NCBI GenBank assembly: GCA_000151295.1 | Contig: GG745340.1 | Location: forward strand, 303,743 to 367,742 | Reading direction: 5' to 3' | DNA from: Allomyces macrogynus ATCC 38327 | Lineage: Eukaryota; Blastocladiomycota; Blastocladiomycetes; Blastocladiales; Blastocladiaceae | Length of the DNA: 64,000 nucleotides | Shown here: one piece after another, positions 32,663 to 43,719 of the stretch | Position numbering within the stretch: the stretch's first letter is position 1 | How the letters are laid out: each line of letters opens with the position of its first letter | Position numbers and translations under genes: made by a program | The notes under the pieces: model-generated | Seen by the model: only the letters and a program-made list of their open reading frames with translations | What the model was told of the DNA's origin: nothing | Databases searched by the model: none

Positions 32663-34952
32663 TCACTCCAACGCTTTCCCCGCAACAAGCTCGTACGTGA
32701 CACGGCGGCGCCAATACCCCATGTTCACCTGCGTAAACCCCCACTCCTCGCACTGTCTCGAGACGTGATCCATGAACGCGCACGTGAACACGCCGCAATC
32801 ATAGTAATTCAACTGGCGCGGGACCTGCCCATCGCCCGGCGCGAGCGGGTAATACTCGTCCCACCCGTCGAAATCAAACGGCGCACCTCCCTTCTTGGCG
32901 CGGTGCTCCGCGTCGAGGTAATTGCGCACCGTCGCGAAATACGGCCCCGTCGACCCGTGCAGAGAGTCGTAGTACTCGATGCGCTTGCAGCAGAAATTGA
33001 CACACCCGAGACACCAGTGGTTGCCGAGGTGCACGGGGAACAGGACCAAGTCGAGCGCAAACAGGTCAAACTTCTTGGCCCACCTTGCCACTTGCTTGTG
33101 CCCGTAGTCGCGGATTTTCGGGTAGAAGAAGGAATTGAAGAAGTGGAGCTTGGGCAGCGCCGGGTTCGACTGCGCGCGCGCCATGATCAGCTTGCCGTAG
33201 CCGTTGATGATCTCGTCGTTGAGCCACGCACGGTCGCGCAACGTCGAGAAATCTGCGCCCAGCAGCTTCGTCCCGTCGAACAACGTCACGACCACGGCAT
33301 CTTTCGGGTATGCGAGGGCGCGGTCGACCTCGCCCTCCATGGCTTCCGAAAGCGGCACCGGCACACGCGACTTGTCGCGCCGCATCAGCTCGGCAATCCG
33401 CTCGTCCCACTCGCGCTCCTTGTGCATCAGCCGCTCGTAGATCGAGTCGTCGTCGAGCGGCGTCGCCGTCGGCGCCGCCGGACGGAGCAGCGAGCGCATC
33501 TCTTCCACTTTGGAAGATAGCCATGTGACTTCCTCGGCAGTTGGCGGCGGCGGAAGCGTCGCTGTCGACGTCCATGGTACGCCCGACACGCTCTTGGCCG
33601 ATCGCGAGGTGCCGTCAAGCGCCCGGGTCGACGAGTGCGTGGGCGCGGATGCACGGCTAGCGCGATCGGCTTCGAGTTCCGCGACGGAGCGCGGCATAGG
33701 CGCCATGATCTCGCGAAAGCGATCGACACAATTCTTGGCGCCTTTTCGGGGGACAACGATGCACCCAAGTCAGCGCAGGTGGTGCAAGTCAAACGAGACA
33801 CGCAAAGACGTACTGAGCCTTGACTTGGAATACATGTTGTTCGACGCGCGGCTCGTAGATGCCGTCGACGTGCGACTTGATTTGCTCATGATCGACAGCC
33901 CCGGCGAATAACGCCCCGAGTCGGACAGCGGCGTTGATGCCCGCGAAGTCGACGAGGAGAAACTGTCCCACGATTGCGGCGGCTCGGGCGTGTCCCAGCC
34001 GCGCAACGGTGACGGTGCCACTATGATGCGCGCCCATCCACGTCAGCAAACGTGGACTCGGATGAAATCAAGACATCCCTAACCACCGCGTACCGGGCTG
34101 CTCGAGAATGCTCCTCGGCCGCACGGGCGTCTTTTTTTCCCGCACCGACAGTTGCTGTCGCGGCGGCGGTCGCGGCGTAGTGTCGGTCGACGTTGCCTCG
34201 GGATATTTTGGCCCCGGGGTCGCGTCCTCGTGCGTCGCCGCCGCCCCATCCGCGACCCCGTGCCTCAGCGTCGCGTCGTTCGACGCCGAGCGCACGAAAC
34301 CCGGGCGCAGCGTCGCTCCCACCGCCGGCACCGCACCAAACCCCGGCCGCTGCGTCTTGCGCGACCGTGCCATGGGCGTCGCCGGCGGTAACGGCGGCGG
34401 CACCTCATCGCGTGGGACCTGCCACGCCGGCGACGGACGCGGCGTGTCGTCGCGCACACGCGTCGCGCCATAGAACGGCGGCCGCGGCGTGTCCTCGATC
34501 ACGCATTTCCGTCCAGGCGGGACCGCCTGCTTGGGAGTCACAAACGCTGCGTCCATGCCGTCGTCCTCGTCGTCAGTGCGCGGCATTGGTGGCGGTGGTC
34601 GCGGGGTCACGTCGTCGCGCCGCGCACGCTTGGCCGCACGGCGCGGGAACGGCGTGGCCCAGACGGGGTCTTGTGCGCCAATGACAGCACCAGCGGGATG
34701 CAGGCGCCCGCGCGATGGGCGTCTCCGGCGCGGTGCGGGACGTGACGTGCCAAGCCCGGGGACCCATTCAAAGACGGTATCGAGAAAGGAGACGGTGATT
34801 GCGGCCGCGGATTTCGCGGCACCGACGAATGTGGTCCACATGCCGCGCGCGGGCGCAGGCGGTGGTGGCGGAGCGTGGTCATGGCCGGCAGCATCGTGCG
34901 GATCGTAGTCGTCGAGCCAGGCGTCGTCGCAGGAACGCTTGTTTCGCGTCAT
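32663..34952 (-). CDS. ULP1: Ulp1/SENP-type SUMO protease
   Basis: A cysteine protease of 714 residues from exons 34952-34094, 34020-33814 and 33741-32663, with introns of 73 and 72 bases (GTACGC and GTACGT donors). The C-terminal C48 domain shows LLGADFSTLRDRAWLNDEII, FFNSFFYPKIRDYG, VLFPVHLGNHWCLGCVNF, YYDSLHG and PRQLNYYDCGVFTCAFMDH. This places the catalytic residues at about His597, Asp614 and Cys671, with oxyanion Gln665. The first 500 residues are Pro/Arg/Ser-rich with a hydrophobic helix (SAAAITVSFLDTVFEWVPGL) and KRARRDD-type basic patches, which would suit nuclear-pore or nuclear targeting. The enzyme should mature SUMO and remove it from targets. The second acceptor (GAAAAG before GCGCCAAG) was chosen because it restores NCVDRFREIMAPMPRSVAEL. 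Confidence 0.9.
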
Positions 34953-35356
34953 GGTGGTCGGAACGGGTGTACGGTGCGACGGGGAGACGTGAAGGTCTCG
35001 GCTCGGCCGCCGGATCCGGGCCCGCGTTGGGGTCGCGCGGAGGATACGAGAGCGGCAACGTTTTGCGGCAAGTAGCTCGGCGTGGATGAGAGTGGGCGGC
35101 GGTCGCTGCGTTGACGTTGCGCTTGAGCATCACGACGACGACCGCGACCGGCAGCGCACGGTGGAGCCACGTGTGGTTCCGGCGAGACGGTGAGAGACGC
35201 GGGGAGGGCACTTTTGTGCTGGTCATGGCCGCTCGCCCTGCACTACACCGCATCGAGTGAGCAATCTCCGCATCAAAGACAATCGCGAAAGACGTTCAAG
35301 CCTGGCGCTCCAGCACGCCAGCCCGCCGAACACCCCCTGCAAGCTCTGCGCCCAGC
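34953..35356. promoter_or_regulatory. divergent promoter region, ULP1 and DRC8
   Basis: A 404-base gap between two divergent start codons. It should contain regulatory DNA for a nuclear protease and a flagellar gene. No specific element was identified. Confidence 0.4.
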
Positions 35357-36352
35357 ATGTCCGACTCAAATGCAACCGACCCGACCAACTCCTCCGCATC
35401 CGACGCGGCCGCGACCACCGGCACGCAGGACCAGCAACCGCTGGCAACAAAAAGCCCAGCAGAGATGCAGGACTCGGTAGCTGCCGACCCGAGCGGGGCG
35501 CCTGCCCCTGCGGCGCAAGATCCAGGAACTGCACCGGCAGACCCAGCGGCAGCAGGTTCCCCGACTGTCGATGCACTGCCAGCCACGAGTAGTGGCGGAG
35601 GAACCGCACCAACATTGAGCACCGCTACGGCACCAGCGTCGTCAGCCCCCGCAGGTGCCGCTGCGACGTTTCCCGCAACAACCGCACTGGCTGCCGCTCC
35701 CATGACCGACGCCCAGCGGCGGCGATTCGCCAAGACCAAGAACCTCTTTTCTGTCTTCGACAAGTCGCGGAGCGGCACGTGCGACAGTGCGTTGATGCTC
35801 TCCACCCGCTGGCGCCGCGAAGCTGAACTCACACAGGGTGCTGCGATGTAGTCCGCGAAGCCGGCACGCTGCTGCGCGCCATGGGCGTCTACCCGTCCGA
35901 GGCCAAGCTGAAGGACATTGTCATGCAAATTCTGGACCCGGTGCAGCCGACCGTCATGATGCTCGACCAGTTCTTGCGCGTCGCGTGGCCGCTGATCGCC
36001 GCGCAAGCGGACCCGCGCGACTCAGACGACGTACTCTACCGCGCATTCCTGGTGCGTGCCTGTGTTTTCCCTTGGCGGTTTGGGTGGTGCTGACCAGATG
36101 GAGAACGGATCGCGGTAGACGCTCGACAAGGACCAGCGCGGGTACCTCGACGTGGAGACGATCAAGCACATGCTCTCGACCATGGGCGAGCCCATGACCG
36201 CCGAGGAGCTCGAGGAGATGGTGTCGAGCATTGGCGTCAAGGACGGCAAATTTTTTTACGGTGCGTTAGATGTGTTGACTTCACGTGGAACAAGGACCGG
36301 AGCTCATGAGCTAGCACAAAACGCAGAGGATTACTTGGCACTGATGGACTGA
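35357..36352 (+). CDS. DRC8: dynein regulatory complex subunit 8 (EFCAB2-like EF-hand protein)
   Basis: A calmodulin-like protein of 265 residues from exons 35357-35786, 35852-36051, 36119-36260 and 36327-36352, with introns of 65 to 67 bases. The C-terminal 145 residues match DRC8/EFCAB2: KTKNLFSVFDKSRSGTCDIR, EAGTLLRAMGVYPSEAKLKD, DVLYRAFLTLDKDQRGYLDV, ETIKHMLSTMGEPMTAEELE, and the final FFYEDYLALMD. The last splice turns an unrelated-looking tail into this ending. The first EF loop (DKSRSGTCDIRE) keeps several liganding positions. The first 115 residues are an Ala/Ser/Thr/Pro-rich extension absent from animal DRC8. An internal ATG before TDAQRRRFAK could give a family-length protein. The subunit belongs to the nexin link of motile axonemes, so the organism should make flagellated cells. 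Confidence 0.85.
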
Positions 36353-36531
36353 CGCGGCTCGCAATCTGCGTCACTTTAGTGCTGGGCAATGGAAAACGTT
36401 CTTGTTTCGTTTGACGCTGACGGCGAGAAAACAGCGAGAGAATAATGCAAGCCTTGATGGTGTATTTACACAAAAACCGAGAACCCACGCCGCGCGCACA
36501 TCACTCCAGCGACACTCGACGACGACGGTCC

Positions 36532-37042
36532 CTATGCCGTGTTGCGGACGACTAGAAATCACCTCGACAAGTTAGTCTCCGAACCATCCCTGCTGAGTCC
36601 AAACCCATCCGAAAACGCGCCCAAAATCACTGAATCGCCGCGCAAAAACATCTTGGAAATAAACCGGTCCTTGGTCACGGGCTTGCGCTTGCCAATCGGC
36701 CCGCTGCCTTTTGGAATCTCGGTCCACACCTCCTTGACGTTCTCCAAGACCATGTTGCAGTGCCGGTCAAACGCCTTGACGCGCGCCAGCAGCTTGCGGT
36801 TGTTGCGGCAGTTGATGAGGATCTGGTTGTTGTTCTTGACGGCCGTGCGCAAGACCGACAGCGGGCCCGTCTTGAACTCGAGCTCCTCTTGTGCGCGCAA
36901 ATCCTCGGGCGCGGCCGCGGCCTTGGGGTTCCTAGGACGCGGAACGCGATGGTGGCCTGGGGTCAGCTTGATGTCGTTTCGTCATTTGATGCGTGGACAT
37001 GGGTCGAGATGGGCTGCAATGAGGCCGAGACACTCACGACAT
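36532..37042 (-). CDS. SMD2: small nuclear ribonucleoprotein Sm D2
   Basis: A protein of 111 residues from exons 37042-37038 (five bases, ATG plus TC), 36931-36621 and 36551-36532. Intron 1 is 106 bases with a GTGAGT donor. The spliced N-terminus reads [20 protein letters not shown], followed by [55 protein letters not shown] and [16 protein letters not shown]. The family ending VLVVRNTA (here DSVILVVRNTA) appears only if the 69-base intron 2 starts with GC (TTGG then GCGCGT) and ends TTCTAG; without splicing the frame reads GAFSDGFG. Sm D2 is a core subunit of the heptameric ring on spliceosomal snRNAs. The Sm fold and identity are certain. The GC donor is an inference. Confidence 0.92.
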
Positions 37043-37454
37043 GGTGTTGGATAGGTTCTGTTCGGATTGCAGCGAGTCGGGCGGACGAGCGGCAAGTTGG
37101 AGGTGCCGAATTTGGATGTCGAAATGGTCGTTCGCAAGATCGCGACGACAGTGACCAGGCAGTGATCAGGACGCCCGCCACATCTGTCGACAAACAGGCG
37201 CCTCTGAGCCGCGATCGGCTGGCACGCGCCGCGGCGTTCGGTGCAGCGGCGAGGACGTCCCGACCAGACCTCCACCACGACGCGCGCGATCCAGTTGGCA
37301 CTTGCGGCAAACGGTCTGCAACGACAATTATCTGTGCACCGATCCAGTTCCGGGAGCCCAGACGCCCCGCGTGCCGCGCAACCACGCCGCGAACACCGTT
37401 TTCGTCAACCATTGCGACGACCATCCGCCCATTCCGTGACCACGTCCCAAAACA
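37043..37454. promoter_or_regulatory. divergent promoter region, SMD2 and OST2
   Basis: A 412-base gap between divergent start codons of two constitutively needed genes. No named element was seen. Confidence 0.4.
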
Positions 37455-37963
37455 ATGGCACCATCAGCAAAGAAATCGTCTGCCGTGAGCGCGTCGGCCG
37501 TGTCGTCGCTGTGGTCGCACTATGTCGCCACGACGCCGGCACACCTCAAGCTGATTGACATCTACCTCGTGTTCCTGCTGTACTCGGGCATCGCGCAATT
37601 CGTCTACGTGCTTCTCGCCGGATCCTACCCGTTCAACGCGTTCCTCGCCGGGTTCGGGTCCGCTGTCGCGTCGTTTGTTTTTGCCGGTACACTGCTTATG
37701 CATTACCAGGCTTGCTGTTGCCAAGAAGACGGAGAACGTCAAATTCACAATACGCACGCTGCTAGTGTCTCTGCGCATGCGGAGCAACCCGGAAAATAAG
37801 GGCAAGATCATTTGGAACCCGCAACAGTGCGTTGCTGTCTCCTCTGCTGTTTGGACTGGTCGTGCTCCACTATGACTGATCTCTCGCTCTCCGTAGAGCA
37901 TTCGGCGAGTTTGTGATCTGCAACGTTCTGCTGCATTTCATTGTCATCCATTTTCTGGGCTAA
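37455..37963 (+). CDS. OST2: oligosaccharyltransferase subunit OST2/DAD1
   Basis: A membrane protein of 119 residues from exons 37455-37686, 37766-37826 and 37897-37963 (introns 79 and 70 bases; GTACAC and GTGCGT donors). After a short Ser/Ala N-terminus come LWSHYVATTPAHLKLIDIYL, VFLLYSGIAQFVYVLLAGSY, PFNAFLAGFGSAVASFVFA, then SLRMRSNPENKGK and FGEFVICNVLLHFIVIHFLG at the very end, all typical of DAD1. It has three membrane segments. It is a subunit of the ER complex that transfers N-glycans to nascent proteins. The stop lies 39 bases from the convergent stop of the SDR gene. Confidence 0.93.
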
Positions 37964-38002
37964 CAAGGCCGCTTTCAAACCCACCCACTTGTTTGCCGAT
38001 TT

Positions 38003-38946
38003 CTACAACTTGGCCGCCGGCGGCGGGTTGAGCATCCGCCCCTCCATCCCACCCGCCAAATCCAGGACCGAACCCGTCACATGCACTGCCGCGGTCCCCG
38101 ACGCTAGGTACACCATCGCCGCAGCCACATCCTCGGGCTCGGCCACGCGCATCAACGGCGTCGTGGCCAGCGCCTGGCCCAACAACTTCGAGTCTTCCAT
38201 GGCGCGCGCGGCCATGGGCGTGCGAATCCACCCGGGCGAAACGGCATTGATCCGCGCGCGCTTGTGCACGGACTTAACGAGCTCGTTTTTCAGCGACAGG
38301 ACGAGCCCGCCGCCTTGGACCGCGGCTTTGGAGGCGGAATAGTCGGCGTGCCAGGCTTCGCCGAATCGCGCGGCCGTCGACCCGACAAACACGACCGAGA
38401 CGTGCGGGAAGTTGGGGGACAAGGTGCCGCTGCGCACGGCGCTGCGCACGCCGCGCGCCCAGTGCTTGATGAACAGGAACGTGCCCTACATGATCGGCAC
38501 GGCACGATGGTGAGCCCCGCGTCCCGCTTCACCCGCACCCCAAACACCATCGTTACACGGACATCGAGGTTGATCGCCAACGTGCGCTTCCACCGGGCAA
38601 ACTCCATATCCACGACGCCCACATCCTCCTCGGGCCAGACGCCGTGCGACAGCATCAACACCGTCGCCACGCCCCAATCACCCCCATTTGCGCCCTGCAC
38701 GGCCTTTCTCACATCAGGCTCGCTCGTCACGTCGGCCTGGACCGTGCGTATGCGATCCGACCCGAGTTCGCGCGCGAGTTGCGCGAGGGCCGAGTCGGGC
38801 GCGAGCGCGCGGTTATGGTGCGCAGTCACGCGCGCGCCAGCGACTTCGACGAGTTGGCGGACGAGCGCAACGCCCAAACCGCCGGACGCGCCGGTCACGA
38901 GCACATGCACGTTTTCGAGGCCGAGAAACGACTTGGGCGGGGTCAT
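38003..38946 (-). CDS. short-chain dehydrogenase/reductase (classical SDR)
   Basis: An NAD(P)-dependent oxidoreductase of 288 residues from exons 38946-38563 and 38485-38003, with a 77-base intron (GTCCGT donor, ATGTAG acceptor). The Rossmann dinucleotide motif is VLVTGASGGLGVALVRQL near residue 15. A DVT motif for adenine binding (VQADVTSEPDV) follows. The usual NNAG is altered to MLSHGVW. The active site has Ser in VVFVGSTAA and the Tyr/Lys pair in ADYSASKAA; the late PGWIRTPMAARA and ASGTAAVHVTGSVLDLAGGM are typical too. The intron splice creates NLDGTFLFIKHWARG. The substrate is unknown, and no close subfamily can be named. There is no targeting signal. Confidence 0.87.
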
Positions 38947-39271
38947 GGTGCTTGCGAGCGGGTGGAGAGTGTTGGGGTCCGGTGGAACGTGGCCGAACGG
39001 TGGAGGAGAAGCGTGCTGGCGAGAGAGCGATGGAGAGCGACGATGATTTTCCGGCACTGGCGCAAAGCGTTGGTGGTGGCCCGTCCGGCGATTTGGCCGA
39101 CGGTGGAGAAGCACCACCGCACCAACCTGTCGGGTCTGTCACAGACCAAAGGACCGCGATCGACCGTGGTCCACCGCAAGCTTGTCGCTTCTCTGGCGGC
39201 TGGCCTGCAAACTGTTGTCCAGGTTGCTCTTGTTGTTGCCATCGCCCACTCTGATCCACACTGCCAACTCA
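38947..39271. promoter_or_regulatory. divergent promoter region, SDR and SDF2
   Basis: A 325-base gap between divergent start codons. No element can be named. Confidence 0.35.
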
Positions 39272-40067
39272 ATGATCCAACGACTTGCTGCACTTCTTGC
39301 CGCCGTCGCGCTCGTGCTCTGCGTCGCGACCAACAGCGTCGAGGCCGGCCAGCCCGCCAAGCCGATCCCCGTTGACGACGGTCCGTTGTGATTCGTGTCC
39401 ACAATCGCACGACACATGCATCAACATGGCCTGATCCTGCGTGTCGCGACCACCAGAATTCGCCAAGGTCACTTGCGGCGCCGTCATCAAGCTCTCGCAC
39501 GTGCCATCTGGGTTCAAGCTGCACAGCCACAATGTGAGGTACGGGTCCGGGTCGGGCCAGCAGTCTGTGACGGCCTTGCCGAACCGCGACGACCCAAGCT
39601 CGCTGTGGCTCGTCAAGAAGGGGTGGGGCGAGTCGTGCACGCGAGGGTACGCACACTCCATCCACCCGTTTGGAAACCCGAGCAACGCGCTCACGTTTGG
39701 TCCCCGTAGGGAACCGATCCCATGTGGCTCGACGATCCGCTTGATGCACGTTGCGACGCGAACGCACCTGCACTCGCACCAGCACGCGTCGCCGCTCTCG
39801 GGCAACCAGGAAATCAGCGCATATTCCGGAGACGACACCGGCGACAACTGGACGCTCAAGTGCAAGTCGGGCAAGGTGTGGCTGCGCGAGTCGCCCATCG
39901 GCCTGGTACACGAAGGGACAGGCCGCCACTTGGCCACGGGCGAGCAGTACATGTTCCAGCGGCCCATTGCCGGGCAGCTCGAGGTGCACGGCGCGCGGTC
40001 GGCGTCGTCCGAGTCGGAGTGGATGGCGCAGGAAGGGCTTTACTTTTCGGCGCGGAACAACAGCTGA
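39272..40067 (+). CDS. SDF2: SDF2-like ER protein with MIR motifs
   Basis: A secreted-pathway protein of 239 residues from exons 39272-39380 and 39457-40067 (76-base intron, GTCCGT donor, CACCAG acceptor). The N-terminal signal peptide is clear: MIQRLAALLAAVALVLCVAT then NSVEAGQ. MIR motifs follow: FAKVTCGAVIKLSHVPSGFK, LHSHNVRYGSGSGQQSVTAL, then CGSTIRLMHVATRTHLHSHQ and NQEISAYSGDDTGDNWTL. SDF2 proteins form an ER chaperone complex with a J-protein and Hsp70 and help misfolded or O-mannosylated proteins. The C-terminus SARNNS lacks a HDEL/KDEL retention signal, as in SDF2 rather than SDF2L1. The splice was set by the junction DDEFAKVTCG. Confidence 0.9.
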
Positions 40068-40142
40068 GATGTGTGAACAAATGAAGCGTGATTGTTATTC
40101 GGATGCTAGAGGCGACCAAAGAGCCACCTCCAAACTCTTGTT

Positions 40143-42156
40143 TCACAGTGGCAAATGGACAATGTACAGCCCCTTGGTAGTGGCCACAGCAAACCCATGC
40201 GCCTCGCCATTGTCACCACGCACCGGCGTCAGACCGGCCACTTCGCCGTCACCAATCTCCACCATGTACTGCGTTGCGCGGTGCTCCTTGGTCGATGCCG
40301 GGACCATGTAGACGTACACATGATGCTTCGCCTCGGCCAGCACAACAAACCAGCGCGTCGCGACCGCGAGCCGCTTCTCGCGCTTCGACGCCTGCACGTA
40401 CCCAAACGCGGGGGCCGAATACACGTGCTCCAACTCATCCAGCGAATACACGGTCCCGTCCACATCGTGCTTGAGACACGCGCCGCGCGGCCACGCTGGG
40501 CACAGGTACTGATGCAACCCCGTTGCGACCGACGCGGCCTCACTCCCATCCGCCTTGATCCGCGCAACACACAGCGTCGGCTCATCCATCTCTAAATCAA
40601 TATCCTCGTGGTCCTGCATGAACGACGTGGTACCGCCCTGCGTTCCCGCAGGCACCGCGCGATCGCGCAACGCCGCCGCCGCGTCCTCCATCTGCGACGT
40701 GTACTTGGCCAAGGCCTCGCGCATCCCCGCGAGTTCCGAAGGATCGACCGTTTCGAGACGCCCGTCGTCGACGTCGAGCACGTGCGTCCACCGCGTGCGC
40801 GCCTCGGCTTTCTCCAAGTGTAGAACGAGGTAAGTCTGCTGCTCGAGCGTCCAGACACAGTCGTCCGGCACGATCCGCGCCCACGGCGCGCCGTCGAGAA
40901 TTGCCACAGTCTGAGCGGTTTCGGTCGGGGAGAGCTGCAGGTCCTTGACGACGAGCGAGATGCGGGACGGAGTGAACCGGCACTGGATTTGTCGCGGCGT
41001 GACGCGCGCGGCGAGCGTGATGTGCACGGTCACGTCGGTGTCGGTTTGCGTCCACATGTACGCGAAATGCGCGCACTGGAAGACGGTGGACGCGGAGGAC
41101 GGGGCGGGAGCCGTCGCGGGGGTCGGCGCGCCAGGATCGGACGAGGGGCGCCATTCGGGGGTCGCCTCGTCGTCGGTCGTTGTGGGTGCGGCGGCGACGC
41201 GGGCAAGTGGCGCGTTGCTGCCGGCAATCACGGTGCCATTGGGCGTGAGAGAGGCAAAGTGCGGATGTGCGCGCGACGTCCACAGATTGGTTGAGCGCGT
41301 TGGGTGGAGAACAGGAATGGATGGGCTCGCGCCGTCCACGTCCATGGGGGTGGTGGTCGGCAAGTCAAACATGAGCTGGGTGCCATGGAACCGCGTCGTC
41401 GGGCGTGCGCGTTGCTGCACACTCGCGGTCGATGCCGAATCTCTGGGCAAGGTGTCCTCGGAGACGGTGTACAAGATCACGGTCAAACAGAGCGCGTCGT
41501 TGCTCAGCGCCACGATCGCGTCGAGGAGGACAAACGGGTCGGGCTGGTGGAACGTGGCGGTCACGGCGCGAATGCTCAGGTCGATGATGAAGAGCGAGCC
41601 CATGCCGTCGCTGCACAGGAGGCGCGAGCTGCTAGCTGGATCGCCAGAAACTGGCCGAGCGGCAATCATGGATGGGAACAGCGCGTGCTGACGCGCTTGC
41701 GCTGTAACGATCGGTTCGACGAGCGGGATCGCGCAGTCGAGTTGACCCTACCAACAAAAGCACACCATTGAGCAACTTGATCATTTCTATACTGCCCATG
41801 ATCAAGCACACACGTACATTCGGACAGCACAAATTGACCCTCCAATCCGCGTCCAAGTACACCAACCGGCGCTCGCCGGCGCCAATCTCCACCTCGAGCA
41901 AGTTGTTGGCGGCCATGCGCGCAGCGGCCATGGCGTACGAGAACGACGTGTGCGCCTTGGCGTCGCTGGGTCGCCATTGCCGGTCGAGTTCGCCGAGCGA
42001 GAGTGGCGTGCCCGACAGATTGGCGACATGATCGACGCGCGCACGCGGGTTCTGGTGCAGGAACGCGAGCTTGTAGCCCTCAAAATTCGGGTCGAGCAGC
42101 GTGCGCTGCGGTCGTAGCTCGTCACAGCTGATTGATGCGCCTGTTTGGCCGGTCAT
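40143..42156 (-). CDS. NUDCD1: NUDCD1-like protein with CS (NudC) domain
   Basis: A protein of 627 residues from exons 42156-41818 and 41687-40143 (130-base intron, GTACGT donor, GTCAG acceptor). The start RTLLDPNFEGYKLAFLHQNP matches the conserved beginning of NUDCD1. A CS/p23-like domain sits in the middle (FAYMWTQTDTDVTVHITLAA, ISLVVKDLQL, DDCVWTLEQQTYLVLHLEKA). The C-terminus carries CLKHDVDGTVYSLDELEHVY, AFGYVQASKREKRLAVATRW and AVATTKGLYIVHLPL, also family sequence. NudC-domain proteins act as co-chaperones with Hsp90 and help WD-repeat or dynein-pathway clients; human NUDCD1 binds an RNA helicase. The exact client here is unknown. The stop lies 75 bases from the convergent SDF2 stop. 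Confidence 0.85.
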
Positions 42157-42639
42157 GGTTGCGTCTTGGGTCGGTATGGCGTTAGCGATGCCGAGTTCTC
42201 AACTTTCGAGAAGGATCCTCGCTGGACCAGCCCAATGAATGCTATTGCCGGGCGACAGTCGGAATTGCAGAGTTGACTTGGTCTTTTCTCATACTTCACA
42301 GCAAACTCCGAATGAAGAGTCGGACAGCTAAACAAAACTTAATTGACGTGGACGCCTGTCACAACCACCGATCCACCAAAGCTCAACTTTTGCCTGCAAA
42401 ATGTGGCGAACGCCGTGCATTTCGAGCGCCTCGACCACGTCTGCAACGCAACCGTTGTCGTTCTCCTCACGCCGCATCAACAGAAGCAGCAGCAACAGCA
42501 GCGTCCGCAATCTGCGACACAGTATCAGCTCGGGACCCGCGACCATCCGCAACAACATCAGCAACTGCGCTAGAACCGTGTTCAACCCGTTCCGCGCCAC
42601 CACGCCCACCTCTGCCGGCCCCTCATCATCGAACCAACC
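42157..42639. promoter_or_regulatory. divergent promoter region with CAG/CAA repeat
   Basis: A 483-base gap between divergent starts. It includes a short CAG/CAA-rich run at about 42478-42504. No other element was recognised. Confidence 0.4.
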
Positions 42640-43256
42640 ATGTGCAAGCACGTTCTCAACGCCCAAGTCTCGATTCGCGCGCAATGCTGCCGGCGCTGGT
42701 TCGACTGTCCCGAGTGCCACGCCGAGGTCTCGGACCATCCACTCAAGCGCGTCACGGAAATGGTCTTTGGCTGCAAAAAGTGCAAGAAGGTCTTCCGCAA
42801 AGACATGGCGTACGTCGTCATTGACCTCGTTACGAACCGGCTTGTCGCGGAGTGTTTCAGGATCCTGACACTTGTCTGGCTGGAACCACAGCGACTACGA
42901 CGAGCAGGACGAGTTTTGCCCGTACTGCGACAACCAATACGTGATTGAGGCCGTCGAGCCCGAATTGGAGGTTGGGTTCGAGGCAGACGACCTGCGCAAG
43001 GACGCGAAGTGCGTTGATGCTCGATTTTTGCCCCCCTGACGGGCGCGTCGCGACCACATTGCTTGAGCTGACCGTGCTGTGCTTACATTCGCTCGTTCGC
43101 TTGCTGTCCCTCAGCGCCGTGATCGACCCGCGCATGAAGCAAAAGTTTATTGACCCGATCGAGGCCATGGAAGAGCACCGCAAGGCCTACCTGAAGCAGA
43201 TGCTTGCGCTCGAGGAGGAGGAACTGCTCAAAGAAATCGAGGCTGAGCAGAGCTAG
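42640..43256 (+). CDS. fungal CHY-type zinc-finger protein
   Basis: A small protein of 142 residues from exons 42640-42809, 42892-43008 and 43115-43256 (introns 82 and 106 bases; GTACGT and GTGCGT donors, CACAG and CTCAG acceptors). It begins MCKHVLNAQVSIRAQCCRRW and continues FDCPECHAEVSDHPL, FGCKKCKKVFRKDMADYDEQ and DEFCPYCDNQYVIEA. At least nine Cys and two His are spaced as in CHY fingers, which bind several zinc ions. The tail (DPRMKQKFIDPIEAMEEHRK) is a charged helix also found in fung­al members. The family is widespread in fungi but poorly characterised; a distant relative, Hot13, works in mitochondrial intermembrane-space redox. Without splicing, the CPYC half is lost. Confidence 0.85.
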
Positions 43257-43719
43257 GCGGGGCCGTGCTTCCGTTTTGGTTTCTTTGCCATCCACTCGGC
43301 CATACCATTCCGCTTTGTGGTTGGGGGTCACCATTCGTTCTCGAGTCGCGCGTGTTCTGCGCGCGCCTGTCCCGTCGACGGTCACCCCCACTGTCCCTTC
43401 CATGCTGCTCGCAAGTTTGTATAGAACCCATTTTGACGAATCTTGCGGATGAGCGCTCAGATTTCTGTTGGCAAAACCTTCTCCACCACTCTGCACCTCG
43501 TTTTGGCACCCAGGAACGGGTGGGGACGGGTAGCGATGCTCTCTACTGTTGACCGCTCCCGCTCCCGGCTTGGCTTTTGGCCAGTTTTGTTGTTGGTGGT
43601 GGCCCTGAGGCATGAAGCATTGTGCACGTCGATTTTCAACAGAAAGGCATCACCGAATCATTTTGAAAACCAGGGCAAATTCACTAGCGTCTACTACTAT
43701 TGGAACACCACCACATTCA
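43257..43719. other. convergent 3' gap
   Basis: A 463-base gap between the stops of the CHY gene and the DNA ligase gene. No coding frame is supported. Confidence 0.55.
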
